From JARYLZ01 sp964388275 (GTDB lineage Bacteria; Bacteroidota; Ignavibacteria; SZUA-365): a stretch of 15,175 nt of DNA. The stretch's first letter is position 1; the number at the start of each line of letters is the position of its first letter. The DNA is taken from positions 1 through 15,175 of the forward strand of contig CAYLZD010000058.1 of NCBI GenBank assembly GCA_964388275.1, read 5' to 3'. Below, piece by piece: positions 7,114 to 14,309 of the stretch. The translations under genes and the position numbers were made by a program. The notes beneath the pieces were generated by a model that saw only the letters and a program-made list of their open reading frames with translations, was not told the DNA's origin and made no database searches.

Positions 7114-8604
7114 ATGAAACATCGCATCATGGATCTTATTCAGCGCAAACCATGGCTCGGCTGGGTCATTTTTCTCGGCACCGTGGTGATCGTATTTCTC
7201 GTGGGACTCTTCGGGGCCTCCATTATGGAACGCCGCGAAGAAGCCCGCCTGGCTTATCAGTTGATCAAACCGATCAACGACTGGGAGCCGCGCAATGAAG
7301 TCTGGGGCGAGAGTTTCCCGAGGGAATACGAGACGTACAGCTCCACTATCGATACCTCATTCGCGAGCAAGCACGGCGGATCTGCCACGGTCGATTACCT
7401 GGAAAGGAATCCCCGTCTCGTGATACTCTGGGCGGGTTACGCCTTCTCCCGCGATTACAAGCAGGGACGCGGCCATTATCACGCCGTGGAGGACATACGC
7501 AACACGCTCAGAACCGACGTTCCGCAGCCGGGCACCTGCTGGAGCTGCAAGAGCACGGACGTCCCGCGGGTGATGAACGAACGGGGCGCCGCGGCCTTCT
7601 ATAAGGACACCTGGGCGAACCTCGGTTCTGAAATAGTCAACAACATCGGCTGCCAGGATTGCCACGATCCGAAGACGATGAATCTGCGCATCACACGCCC
7701 GGCGCTGATCGAGGCGTTTCAGCGGCAGGGACGCGACATCACAAAGGCCACGCGGCAGGAAATGCGGTCGCTCGTCTGCGCGCAGTGCCATGTGGAGTAC
7801 TATTTCAAGGGCAAGGAGGAGAAATACCTGACCTTCCCGTGGGACAAGGGTTTCACCGCCGATCAGATGGAAGCGTATTACGACGAATACGAACACGTCG
7901 ATTTTGTGCACGCGCTCAGCAGAACCCCCATTCTCAAGGCGCAGCATCCCGACTACGAGCTCTTCATGACGGGCATACATGCGCAACGCGGAGTCTCCTG
8001 CGCCGACTGCCACATGCCGTACCGCAGCGAGGGCGGCGTGAAATTCACGGATCACAAGATTCAAAGTCCGCTGGCAAACATCTCCGGCTCCTGCGCGGTA
8101 TGCCATCGAGAGAGCGAGGAAACCCTGCGCAAGAACGTCTATGACAGGCAGGACAAGATAGAAGAGCTGCGTTTTCTGGCCGAGGACGCGCTCGTGCGCG
8201 CGCATATCGAAGCGAAGACGGCCTGGGATGCCGGCGCCACGGAGGCGGAGATGAAGCCCGCCCTTCAGCTCATCCGCCATTCGCAATGGCGCTGGGATTG
8301 GGTGGCGGCGGCGAACGCGCTCGGTTTCCATTCTCCTGTCGAAGCCGGACGCGTGCTCGGCAGCTCCATAGAAAAGGCCCAGGAGGCGCGCCTGATAATC
8401 AGCCGCGTTCTCGCCGCTCACGGCGTGATGACCGCCGTGCCTCCGCCCGACATTTCGACTCGCGGGAAGGCGCAGGCCTTCATCGGTCTGGACATGTCCA
8501 AGCTCAGGGCTGTGAAGGCCGAATTTCTGAAGACGGTGCCTCCGCAGTGGGACGCCAAGGCGGAACAGCGGCAGCGCAACCTGCCGGTCGAGCGAAGGGA
8601 TTGA
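7114..8604 (+). CDS. nrfA: Ammonia-forming cytochrome c nitrite reductase NrfA
   Basis: Pentaheme periplasmic enzyme (496 residues) that reduces nitrite to ammonium with six electrons and can also act on NO and hydroxylamine. A hydrophobic N-terminal segment (about 15-37) serves as signal or anchor. The catalytic heme site is CWSCK (142-146), the lysine-ligated motif characteristic of NrfA. The other four hemes are CQDCH (180-184), CAQCH (222-226), CADCH (296-300) and CAVCH (327-331). Likely active-site residues are R119 in GRGHYHAVED, the Tyr in CHVEYYF (229/230) and H289 in GIHAQRG. The block from K234 to G248 (KGKEEKYLTFPWDKG) is also typical of the family. No dedicated CxxCK heme lyase (NrfEFG or NrfI/CcsBA) is encoded in the window, so it must be supplied from elsewhere. 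Confidence 0.97.
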   Translation: MKHRIMDLIQRKPWLGWVIFLGTVVIVFLVGLFGASIMERREEARLAYQLIKPINDWEPRNEVWGESFPREYETYSSTIDTSFASKHGGSATVDYLERNPRLVILWAGYAFSRDYKQGRGHYHAVEDIRNTLRTDVPQPGTCWSCKSTDVPRVMNERGAAAFYKDTWANLGSEIVNNIGCQDCHDPKTMNLRITRPALIEAFQRQGRDITKATRQEMRSLVCAQCHVEYYFKGKEEKYLTFPWDKGFTADQMEAYYDEYEHVDFVHALSRTPILKAQHPDYELFMTGIHAQRGVSCADCHMPYRSEGGVKFTDHKIQSPLANISGSCAVCHRESEETLRKNVYDRQDKIEELRFLAEDALVRAHIEAKTAWDAGATEAEMKPALQLIRHSQWRWDWVAAANALGFHSPVEAGRVLGSSIEKAQEARLIISRVLAAHGVMTAVPPPDISTRGKAQAFIGLDMSKLRAVKAEFLKTVPPQWDAKAEQRQRNLPVERRD

Positions 8605-8674
8605 TCCATGAGCGACGGCATGCGCCTCCAACGGGCTTTTTGCCGGAAGCATGTTCTACACTGGATGTGAATTG

Positions 8675-8680
8675 TATAAA
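8675..8680 (+). promoter_or_regulatory. Weak internal -10-like element before the hemerythrin gene
   Basis: The 109-base gap after nrfA is locally AT-rich and contains TATAAA (8675-8680), with TTCTAC 15 bases upstream. A separate promoter for the DUF438-hemerythrin-PAS gene is possible, but the spacing is short. A GAGAGAGA stretch upstream of the ATG at 8714 may act as a weak ribosome binding site. Confidence 0.2.
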
Positions 8681-8713
8681 TAATGAAGTTTTTCCACGAG
8701 AGAGAGAATTTGA

Positions 8714-9949
8714 ATGAGTGAATTAATAGACAACACGGCGCATAAAAAGGAAACCCTGAAAGACCTGATCCGCCGCCTGCACGGCGCCGCCGATCCCGAA
8801 GAAGTCAAGGCCCGCGTGGCGGAGATGCTGGGCGAGGTGCCGTACGGTCTGGTGGTAGAGGCGGAGCAGGAACTGATGAACGAAGGCCTGCCGCACGAGG
8901 AAGTGATAAACCTTTGCGATCTGCACGGCGAGGTGCTGAAGGGCAGCATAGACCTGAGCGGCATGAAGCCGGTCTCCGCCGGTCATCCAGTCCACACCTT
9001 CATGGAGGAGAACCGCGCCCTGGAAGAGCAGGCGGCGCTTCTGCGCCCTCTGCTGGCCGAGCTGGACGATGCCGCCGACGATGCGGCCGTGGCCGGCGTC
9101 ATCGACAGGATACGCCCCGTCTTCAACAATCTGATGGACGTCGACAAGCACTACCGGCGCAAGGAGAACCTCGTTTTTCCGTATCTCGAGAATTACGGTG
9201 TCACCGGTCCGCCCACCGTCATGTGGGCCAAGCACGACCAGATCCGCGAGCAGTTGAAGGCGGCTTTCGAGGTTCTGGCAGAGTCGGGGAAAATAACGGC
9301 CGACGAGGTGTTCACGGTTTCGGAACTCGTGCTCAAGCCGGTTTTGAAGGGCATACAGGAAATGATCTACAAGGAGGAACAGATTCTGTTTCCCATGTGC
9401 ATGGACAGATTGACCGACATCGAGTGGCATGAAGTGGCGCGCCAGAGTCCCGAGATAGGGTTCTGCCTGTATGATCCGAAGGATGAGTGGAAACCCGACA
9501 TCCCGGGAGATGTTCGGCCGCAAACCGCTTCCGGCGACCGCATACATCTGCCGAGCGGGAGCTTCCTGCTTCCACAGCTCACGGCCATGCTGAACACCCT
9601 GCCGGTGGATTTGACCTTTGTGGATGAAAGCGACACTGTGCGCTTCTTCACGCAGGGCAGGGAGAGGATATTCGACCGCAACCGCGCGATACTCGGAAGG
9701 AAGGTGCAGTTCTGTCATCCTCCTTCGAGCGTGCACATCGTACAGAGAATACTGGACGATTTCCGTTCCGGACGCCAGGAACGCGCCGCCTTCTGGATAG
9801 AAATGCGCGGGCGCTTCATTCACATCGAATACTTCGCGGTGCGCGGCGCGGAAGGAGAATATCTGGGAACTCTCGAAGTATCCCAGGACCTGACCGAAAA
9901 ACGCGCGCTGACCGGAGAGCAACGAATACTCGATTATAACGCGGGTTAG
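8714..9949 (+). CDS. DUF438-hemerythrin-PAS protein, putative NO/O2 sensor
   Basis: Cytoplasmic three-domain protein of 411 residues. The order is a DUF438 domain (about 15-85), a hemerythrin HHE domain (about 88-235) and a PAS domain of the PAS_13 type (about 283-396). Candidate di-iron ligands are H91/H94, H147, E151 (KHYRRKENLVFP), H174 and E221/E222 (YKEEQILFP). The PAS domain carries C334-H-P-P in a segment strongly conserved in this architecture (GRKVQFCHPPSSVHIVQRIL), then FWIEMRGRFIHIEYFAVR. No output domain (kinase, GGDEF or HTH) is seen. Homologous DUF438 proteins are thought to handle oxygen or NO, or to repair Fe-S sites, but their exact role is not settled. It lies 109 bases after nrfA and 30 before a DUF2249 gene, a pairing often seen with this family. 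A role in nitrosative stress is inferred from context. Confidence 0.88.
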   Translation: MSELIDNTAHKKETLKDLIRRLHGAADPEEVKARVAEMLGEVPYGLVVEAEQELMNEGLPHEEVINLCDLHGEVLKGSIDLSGMKPVSAGHPVHTFMEENRALEEQAALLRPLLAELDDAADDAAVAGVIDRIRPVFNNLMDVDKHYRRKENLVFPYLENYGVTGPPTVMWAKHDQIREQLKAAFEVLAESGKITADEVFTVSELVLKPVLKGIQEMIYKEEQILFPMCMDRLTDIEWHEVARQSPEIGFCLYDPKDEWKPDIPGDVRPQTASGDRIHLPSGSFLLPQLTAMLNTLPVDLTFVDESDTVRFFTQGRERIFDRNRAILGRKVQFCHPPSSVHIVQRILDDFRSGRQERAAFWIEMRGRFIHIEYFAVRGAEGEYLGTLEVSQDLTEKRALTGEQRILDYNAG

Positions 9950-9979
9950 CGGTTATCCGCGGGCCGGCCGGATGAAGCC

Positions 9980-10279
9980 ATGGAAACGGAAACACCGGCA
10001 GGGCAGGCGGGAGCTCCCGATCGCCTTGCCGGGCGCGGTATTTCCGTCACATACGATGCCCGCGCGGATCTGGCCGCAGGCGCGCATCCGGTGCAGCGGG
10101 TGATGCGCGAGTTGGGCGACCTTCCTCCCGACGGCATATACGAGCTCGTGACGCCGTTCCTTCCCGCGCCGCTGATAGACATGGCGAAGGCGAAGGGCTT
10201 TTCCGTATGGTCCGAAAAGCGGGGGGACGATGAAGTAAGGACGTATTTCGGGCGCGAAGGCTTGCCGGACGGCGAGTAG
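9980..10279 (+). CDS. DUF2249 domain protein
   Basis: A 99-residue protein. Residues 20 to 92 form a DUF2249 domain, a TusA/SirA-like small alpha/beta fold. The recognisable parts are the start of strand 1 (ISVTYDAR), the segment LPPDGIYELVTPFLPAPLID and the C-terminal strand pair FSVWSEKRGDDEVRTYF. No cysteine is present, so the sulfur-carrier chemistry of TusA is unlikely. The first 19 residues are probably disordered. DUF2249 proteins commonly sit beside hemerythrin, DUF438 and nitrogen-oxide genes, as here, but their biochemical role is not known. The start at 9980 leaves 30 bases after the preceding stop. A strong hairpin follows directly after the stop, so this is the last gene of the cluster. 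Confidence 0.8.
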   Translation: METETPAGQAGAPDRLAGRGISVTYDARADLAAGAHPVQRVMRELGDLPPDGIYELVTPFLPAPLIDMAKAKGFSVWSEKRGDDEVRTYFGREGLPDGE

Positions 10280-10313
10280 CCGCCCGGTATGCGGCGTTTG
10301 CGCCGCCGGGCGG
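10280..10313 (+). terminator. GC-rich hairpin ending the nrf cluster
   Basis: Directly after the stop codon, CCGCCCG (10280-10286) pairs with CGGGCGG (10307-10313), and inside it GCGGCG (10291-10296) pairs with CGCCGC (10301-10306) around a TTTG loop. This gives 13 perfect pairs interrupted by a GTAT bulge. No strong T-run follows, so it may act as an mRNA 3' stabiliser or a factor-assisted terminator. Confidence 0.6.
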
Positions 10314-10658
10314 GAGCGTAATCTTTCATGGATTCGACAACGACCGGTTGTCCGATCCCGCGCTGGAACAACCTGGCCTGCTGTTTTTAAAACGCATTTC
10401 CATATTTGCGCGGCGAAAGGCAAGTTGTCTTTGCCCCAGCCTATCCATATATTCACTCCGACCAGCGAGCAGAGAAATTCGCATCGTATGATCGCTCTCA
10501 ATCAAATAGCAGAAGCAGAGCAATGGCCGTTATTGTACACGACGGCCGGTTGCGGCGACGAGCCACGTACTCAATTACGCATGTTACACGCGGTTCATGA
10601 GCCCGCGAGCCGGTATAACCGCCATCCGGTCCGGGACCAGGGTATGCCGGGAACATCC
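10314..10658. other. Intergenic stretch before the integrase remnant
   Basis: About 345 bases between the operon-ending hairpin and the integrase-like fragment. The integrase reading frame stays open back to 10425, but its upstream 78 codons resemble no integrase or other family I recognise. No attI- or attC-like site could be supported. Confidence 0.4.
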
Positions 10659-10913
10659 ATGAAGGAGTCACGGCAGCCGAAGCTTCTCGACCGCGTACGA
10701 GAGGCGCTACGCGCGAGGCGCTACAATCCGCGGACCGAGGATACTTACGTCCAGTGGATACACCGGAACGTGTTGTTTCACAACGTACGGCATCCGGCGC
10801 AGATGGGCGAGTTCAAGATCAATGCATCCTTGACACATCCGGCTGTGAAGGAGAAGGTCAGTGCATCGACGCAGAATCAGTCATTGTCCGCGCTTCTATT
10901 TGGATCCCCATAA
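10659..10913 (+). pseudogene. Truncated integron-type tyrosine integrase (N-terminal remnant)
   Basis: Codons from the ATG at 10659 encode KLLDRVREALRARRYNPRTE, then DTYVQWIHRNVLFHNVRHPAQMGE, and later KEKVSASTQNQSLSALLF. This is the SAM-like DNA-binding domain (phage_int_SAM_4) at the start of integron integrases (IntI) and their chromosomal relatives. Only about 84 of the roughly 320 residues remain. The frame ends in GSP-stop right where the family would continue with LYREVL, and the catalytic domain with the R-H-x-x-R and Tyr residues is absent. Substitutions at usually hydrophobic positions (NASLTHPAV where the family has NAFLTHLAV) also suggest decay. It lies downstream of the nrf hairpin and upstream of an AT-richer dehydrogenase gene, which marks the area as recombined. 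Confidence 0.75.
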
Positions 10914-11096
10914 CCATACAAAAGAAAATCGGAACTCTAAGCAAGCTATTGAAATGAATAATTCCAGCACATACAAAGTGCGTGAGCCATATGCGTGTCG
11001 GACCGACAGAAAACTGATATGCGCAGCCCGTGCGGGTCGTTCCAATTATTGTTAGGGTCACCTGATGATTCGTATAATGTTAAAGGAGAATTAAAA

Positions 11097-11972
11097 TTGG
11101 AAAGTAAAATTGTCTTAATCACAGGGGCGACACAAGGCATTGGAAAAGAAACGGCAATAGCATTGGCAAAACAGGGACACACCGTCATCATTCACGGACG
11201 GAACAACGCTAAATTACAAGCCGTATCCGAAGAAATCAAAACTATAACAGGTAACAGCAGAGTGGATACGATCATGGCTGATTTGTTTTCTCTTGCTGAT
11301 ACCAAACGCATGGCAGATGAGTTTAAGAGCAGATATGATAGATTGGATGTGTTAATAAATAATGCAGGGGCATTCCTAAACAGGCAAAGAGAAACAACAC
11401 AAGAAGGCCTTGAAAAAACAATAACACTCAATCTGTTTGCTCCGTTTCTATTGATGCAATCCTTATTGGATGTTTTAGCCAAGAGCCCTTCCGCCCGAAT
11501 TATTAATCTTTCTTCTGCAATGCACAGACGTGGGGGGAAGCCTGATCTCAACGATTTTCAGTTAGAAAAAAGTTATACACCCGCCAGAGCGTATGGGTTA
11601 TCTAAATTATATCTCATCTGGATCACCAAACAGATGGCAACCCGACTAAAAGAGAACGGGATGAACAACATCACCGTAAACGCTTCACATCCGGGTGCAG
11701 TTGCAACCAATTTCGGCCAAGATTCAGACAAAGGATTTATCATTAATTTCTTCTTCAAAGTTGCTTTATTGTTTATGGATAAACCCGAAAAGGGTGCCAG
11801 GACAAGTATCTATTTAGCCACCTCACCGGAAGTTGAACATGTTACAGGGGAGTTTTTTGACAACAAGGGAAAAATTGAAAAGCCAGACGATAGATATTAT
11901 TCGGCTGAAAATGAAAAGATCGTATGGGATTATTGCGGGCAAATAACGAATACGTGGACACAAATAAGATAG
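11097..11972 (+). CDS. Short-chain dehydrogenase/reductase (SDR family)
   Basis: Cytosolic NAD(P)-dependent oxidoreductase of 291 residues. The classical motifs are all present: TGATQGIG nucleotide loop (9-16), D62-L63 after the fourth strand, NNAG (88-91), S139/S140, and the catalytic Y166-x3-K170 in RAYGLSK. The central HPGAVATNF segment and overall look resemble retinol-dehydrogenase-like bacterial SDRs, but the substrate cannot be told. The start is taken as TTG at 11097, preceded by AAGGAG (11083-11088) eight bases away. The frame extends to an ATG at 10995, but those 34 codons are not SDR-like. The gene is visibly richer in A and T, with Lys/Asn/Ile AT-ending codons, than the nrf and cytochrome genes around it, suggesting recent acquisition. 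No neighbour shares an obvious pathway. Confidence 0.87.
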   Translation: MESKIVLITGATQGIGKETAIALAKQGHTVIIHGRNNAKLQAVSEEIKTITGNSRVDTIMADLFSLADTKRMADEFKSRYDRLDVLINNAGAFLNRQRETTQEGLEKTITLNLFAPFLLMQSLLDVLAKSPSARIINLSSAMHRRGGKPDLNDFQLEKSYTPARAYGLSKLYLIWITKQMATRLKENGMNNITVNASHPGAVATNFGQDSDKGFIINFFFKVALLFMDKPEKGARTSIYLATSPEVEHVTGEFFDNKGKIEKPDDRYYSAENEKIVWDYCGQITNTWTQIR

Positions 11973-12706
11973 CTGAAACCCTTCCCTTAGTAGATCCCTG
12001 TGCCTCATAGGCCGGCGACGGGTTAGTTCTAATGTTCCCATGCAAAGTAGCCCTAACGATCTGCTTGCAGGGGACGCCACAGGGCGGCGGGGACAATGGC
12101 GTGGTGTTCCTGCACGTGTAGTGGCCACCGCTCTGTGCCGCCCCTGAAGCAGGGCGTTCGGCCGGAGTAGCAGATGACACGATGGACATCCCCGAATGAG
12201 CGCAGGATGCCCACGATTGAGCCTTGGGGCCATTGTGTCGTCGGCACGACGACGGTTGAGCTCCGCACGCGTGAAGACTACCTGACCGTCGACATGTAAG
12301 GCACACAACTCCAACGTACGACTTGCTGGTTCGGATCATTCCGGGCTGCACAGAGACTAGGCAGCAATAGTTCACATTGCCCGAGAGAGTCCAGTAAGCG
12401 TTCAGGCTGAAACGTGACTCGGATTTGTTCTGCATCTTAAATGTAGCAAAGTGCGAGTATGTTTGTTCAAGCCCAACGCCACGCACGATGTCGAGCACAG
12501 TTTCATCGCAGCTATTACAAGTGGCGTGTGCCGGGTTGGCGCAAGGAAAGAATGGAAGGCATGGAACCGCGCAACACGCGCTGAATGTCCAGACGCACCG
12601 ACGGCCTACATGGCTCTCCGCGCGCAAGGAGTATCGCGAAACTCTCGCCCTGCATAGCGCGAAATAATCGGAGCGGGTAGCCATGACTGACCGTTTCTCC
12701 TTTCGG
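11973..12706. other. Unassigned intergenic stretch in the accessory islet
   Basis: About 730 bases without a convincing gene. A minus-strand frame stays open from 12684 to 11842 (280 codons) but overlaps the SDR gene antisense and has a Cys/Ser/Arg/Pro-rich composition without recognisable domains. Shorter frames on both strands at 12053-12310 read coherently in places, yet I cannot match them to a family. A small perfect hairpin, GTCGTC (12237-12242) with GACGAC (12248-12253), lies inside. It may be remnants of an inserted element. Confidence 0.4.
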
Positions 12707-12806
12707 CGGTAAAGTCGCTGGAAGTAGTGTGCCCGGCGACGATAATGTTTCCACTCATATCTGCTTGGACGCTTCCGATTAAATCAGGGCCGCCTTCCCC
12801 AAGCAA
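12707..12806 (-). pseudogene. Fragment of an SBBP beta-propeller gene
   Basis: On the minus strand this segment reads GEGGPDLIG, then DMSGNIIVAGHTTSSDF, a single SBBP blade. It matches the GNIIVAGYTTSSDF blade of the protein at 22-2088 at nearly every position, and the DNA is also clearly alike (12711-12760 against 1399-1448, both starting AAAGTCGCTGGA). After SSDF the similarity stops, and a stop codon (12825-12827) closes the frame upstream, so there is no start, signal peptide or second blade. It is a leftover of a deleted or recombined propeller gene. Confidence 0.7.
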
Positions 12807-13037
12807 GAAACACGGATCATGGTATCAGCCACAACCGGCACATAAATCACAAAGAATTTGCGCTTTTTGTGCTTCTTGAGGCAATCCATCCACCCACACC
12901 GATCCTCGTGCGGTTCCTACATCCCGTATCCGATTTACTGGCATTTCTCCTCCCCTTCCCGTACTTTGAATCCGCTGCGCGACGGATCCCTCCAAGCTCC
13001 ATCCGTCGCCTTCAAATCCCTTCCCGTGAGGTGCAGT

Positions 13038-14270
13038 ATGATGTTCCGTGCCATGTTGATTTGTGCGGCCGCTTTTCTTTCCTGCGCCGGCGCAACCGCC
13101 CAGCAGTGCGTAACCTGTCACAAGCAGAAAACGCCTAACATCGTCGCCGACTGGCAGCTCAGTAAACACGCACAAAACGAGGTCGACTGCGCAGTGTGCC
13201 ATGGAGATAAGCACAACGTTCCGTCGAATGTGCCTCTCGCCCGCATACCCACTCCAGAAACCTGCGAACCCTGTCACAGCGAACAGGTGGCGCAGTTCGG
13301 CAAGGGAAAACACGCCATGGCATGGACGGCCATGAAGGCCATGCCGACGGCGCATTTCCAACCCATGGCTCTGATGACGGGACTTAAAGGCTGCGGCGGC
13401 TGCCACAAGATCGGTCTGAAAAGCGAGGCCGATATAAAGCAGTTGAAGGAAAACAGCCCGGGTTACGGTACTGCTTCCTGCGACGCCTGTCATACGCGTC
13501 ACACTTTTTCGAAAGTCGAAGCGCGGCAGCCGCAGGCTTGCCAAACCTGCCACATGGGCTTCGACCATCCGCAATGGGAGATGTACTCCGCATCCAAGCA
13601 CGGCGTCCGTTACCTGCTGAAGCAGAACAAAACCCTGCATGAGGGCGCCTCGGCTCCGACTTGCCAGAATTGCCACATGCAGGAGGGCAATCACGAGGTG
13701 CGCACCGCCTGGGGCTTTCTCGGCGTGCGCCTGCCCTTGCCCGGGGACAAGCAATGGGCGGCCGACCGTACCACAATCTTGCAGGCTCTCGGGGTGCTCG
13801 ATCCCGCCGGCAATCCCACGCCGCGGCTGGATGCCGTCAAGAGCATAGATCTTGCGCGCTTGACGCAGCCCGACTGGCAGGCAGAGCGGAACAAAATGCT
13901 CCGCGCTTGCGGCAAGTGCCACTCCTCGCAGTTTGCGAAAGGCGAACTGGCCAAGGGCGACGACATGATACGGGAAGCCGACCGCCTGATGGCGGAAGCC
14001 GTACGCATAGTCGCCGATCTCTATAAAGACGGCATCATCCGAAAGCCCGAAGGATACACGTATTCCTTCCCGGATGTGTTGACGTTCCATGATGCCCCTA
14101 CGGTCATCGAGCAAAAGCTCTTCGTGATGTTCCTCGAGCAGCGCAACAGGGCGTTCCAGGGGACCTTTCACGCCAATCCGGACTACGCCCTCTGGTATGG
14201 ATGGAGCGAAATGCGGAGAAGCCTGTCGGAAATCAAGGAGCTGGCGGCTGATTTGAGAAAACGCAAGTAA
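13038..14270 (+). CDS. Octaheme cytochrome c, hydroxylamine oxidoreductase (HAO) family
   Basis: Periplasmic multiheme cytochrome of 410 residues with a signal peptide (MMFRAMLICAAAFLSCAGATA, cleavage before QQ) and eight CxxCH motifs at residues 24, 51, 76, 119, 148, 168, 209 and 291. The block CHTRHTFSKVEARQPQ-x2-CQTCH, then DHPQWEMYSASKHG, is characteristic of HAO and its anaerobic relatives (epsilon-Hao), as is the C-terminal HANPDYALWYGWSEM (about 378-392). HAO homologues oxidise hydroxylamine or, in reductive lineages, reduce nitrite or hydroxylamine. Which direction applies depends on the tyrosine crosslink to the catalytic heme, which I cannot assign without alignment. At about 410 residues it is shorter than classical HAO. 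The start at 13038 (or 13041) has GAGGTG at 13028-13033 and a proper signal peptide. The frame is open back to 12858, but that part is not protein-like. A lipocalin gene follows 39 bases later. Confidence 0.85.
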   Translation: MMFRAMLICAAAFLSCAGATAQQCVTCHKQKTPNIVADWQLSKHAQNEVDCAVCHGDKHNVPSNVPLARIPTPETCEPCHSEQVAQFGKGKHAMAWTAMKAMPTAHFQPMALMTGLKGCGGCHKIGLKSEADIKQLKENSPGYGTASCDACHTRHTFSKVEARQPQACQTCHMGFDHPQWEMYSASKHGVRYLLKQNKTLHEGASAPTCQNCHMQEGNHEVRTAWGFLGVRLPLPGDKQWAADRTTILQALGVLDPAGNPTPRLDAVKSIDLARLTQPDWQAERNKMLRACGKCHSSQFAKGELAKGDDMIREADRLMAEAVRIVADLYKDGIIRKPEGYTYSFPDVLTFHDAPTVIEQKLFVMFLEQRNRAFQGTFHANPDYALWYGWSEMRRSLSEIKELAADLRKRK

Positions 14271-14309
14271 GTGTTTGAAATATCCAGAACCGACACGAAG
14301 GAAATTCCG

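Noticed and set aside
7357..8652. Long minus-strand open frames across nrfA and the hemerythrin gene
   Set aside because: They are antisense shadows of GC-rich genes whose sense products have clear heme or metal motifs.
10995..11096. 34-residue extension of the SDR protein
   Set aside because: These codons precede the nucleotide-binding strand with no family counterpart, and TTG at 11097 has a well-spaced AAGGAG.
12048..12261. attC site between CCCTAAC and GTTGAGC
   Set aside because: The spacing of over 200 bases is too long, the first core does not fit RYYYAAC and no paired inner boxes were found.
11842..12684. 280-codon minus-strand protein gene
   Set aside because: Cys/Arg/Ser-rich composition, antisense overlap with the well-supported SDR gene, no Shine-Dalgarno sequence and no recognisable domain.
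12858..13037. 60-residue N-terminal extension of the octaheme cytochrome
   Set aside because: The extension is not protein-like and would bury the signal peptide. The ATG at 13038 has a GAGGTG site and a normal signal sequence.
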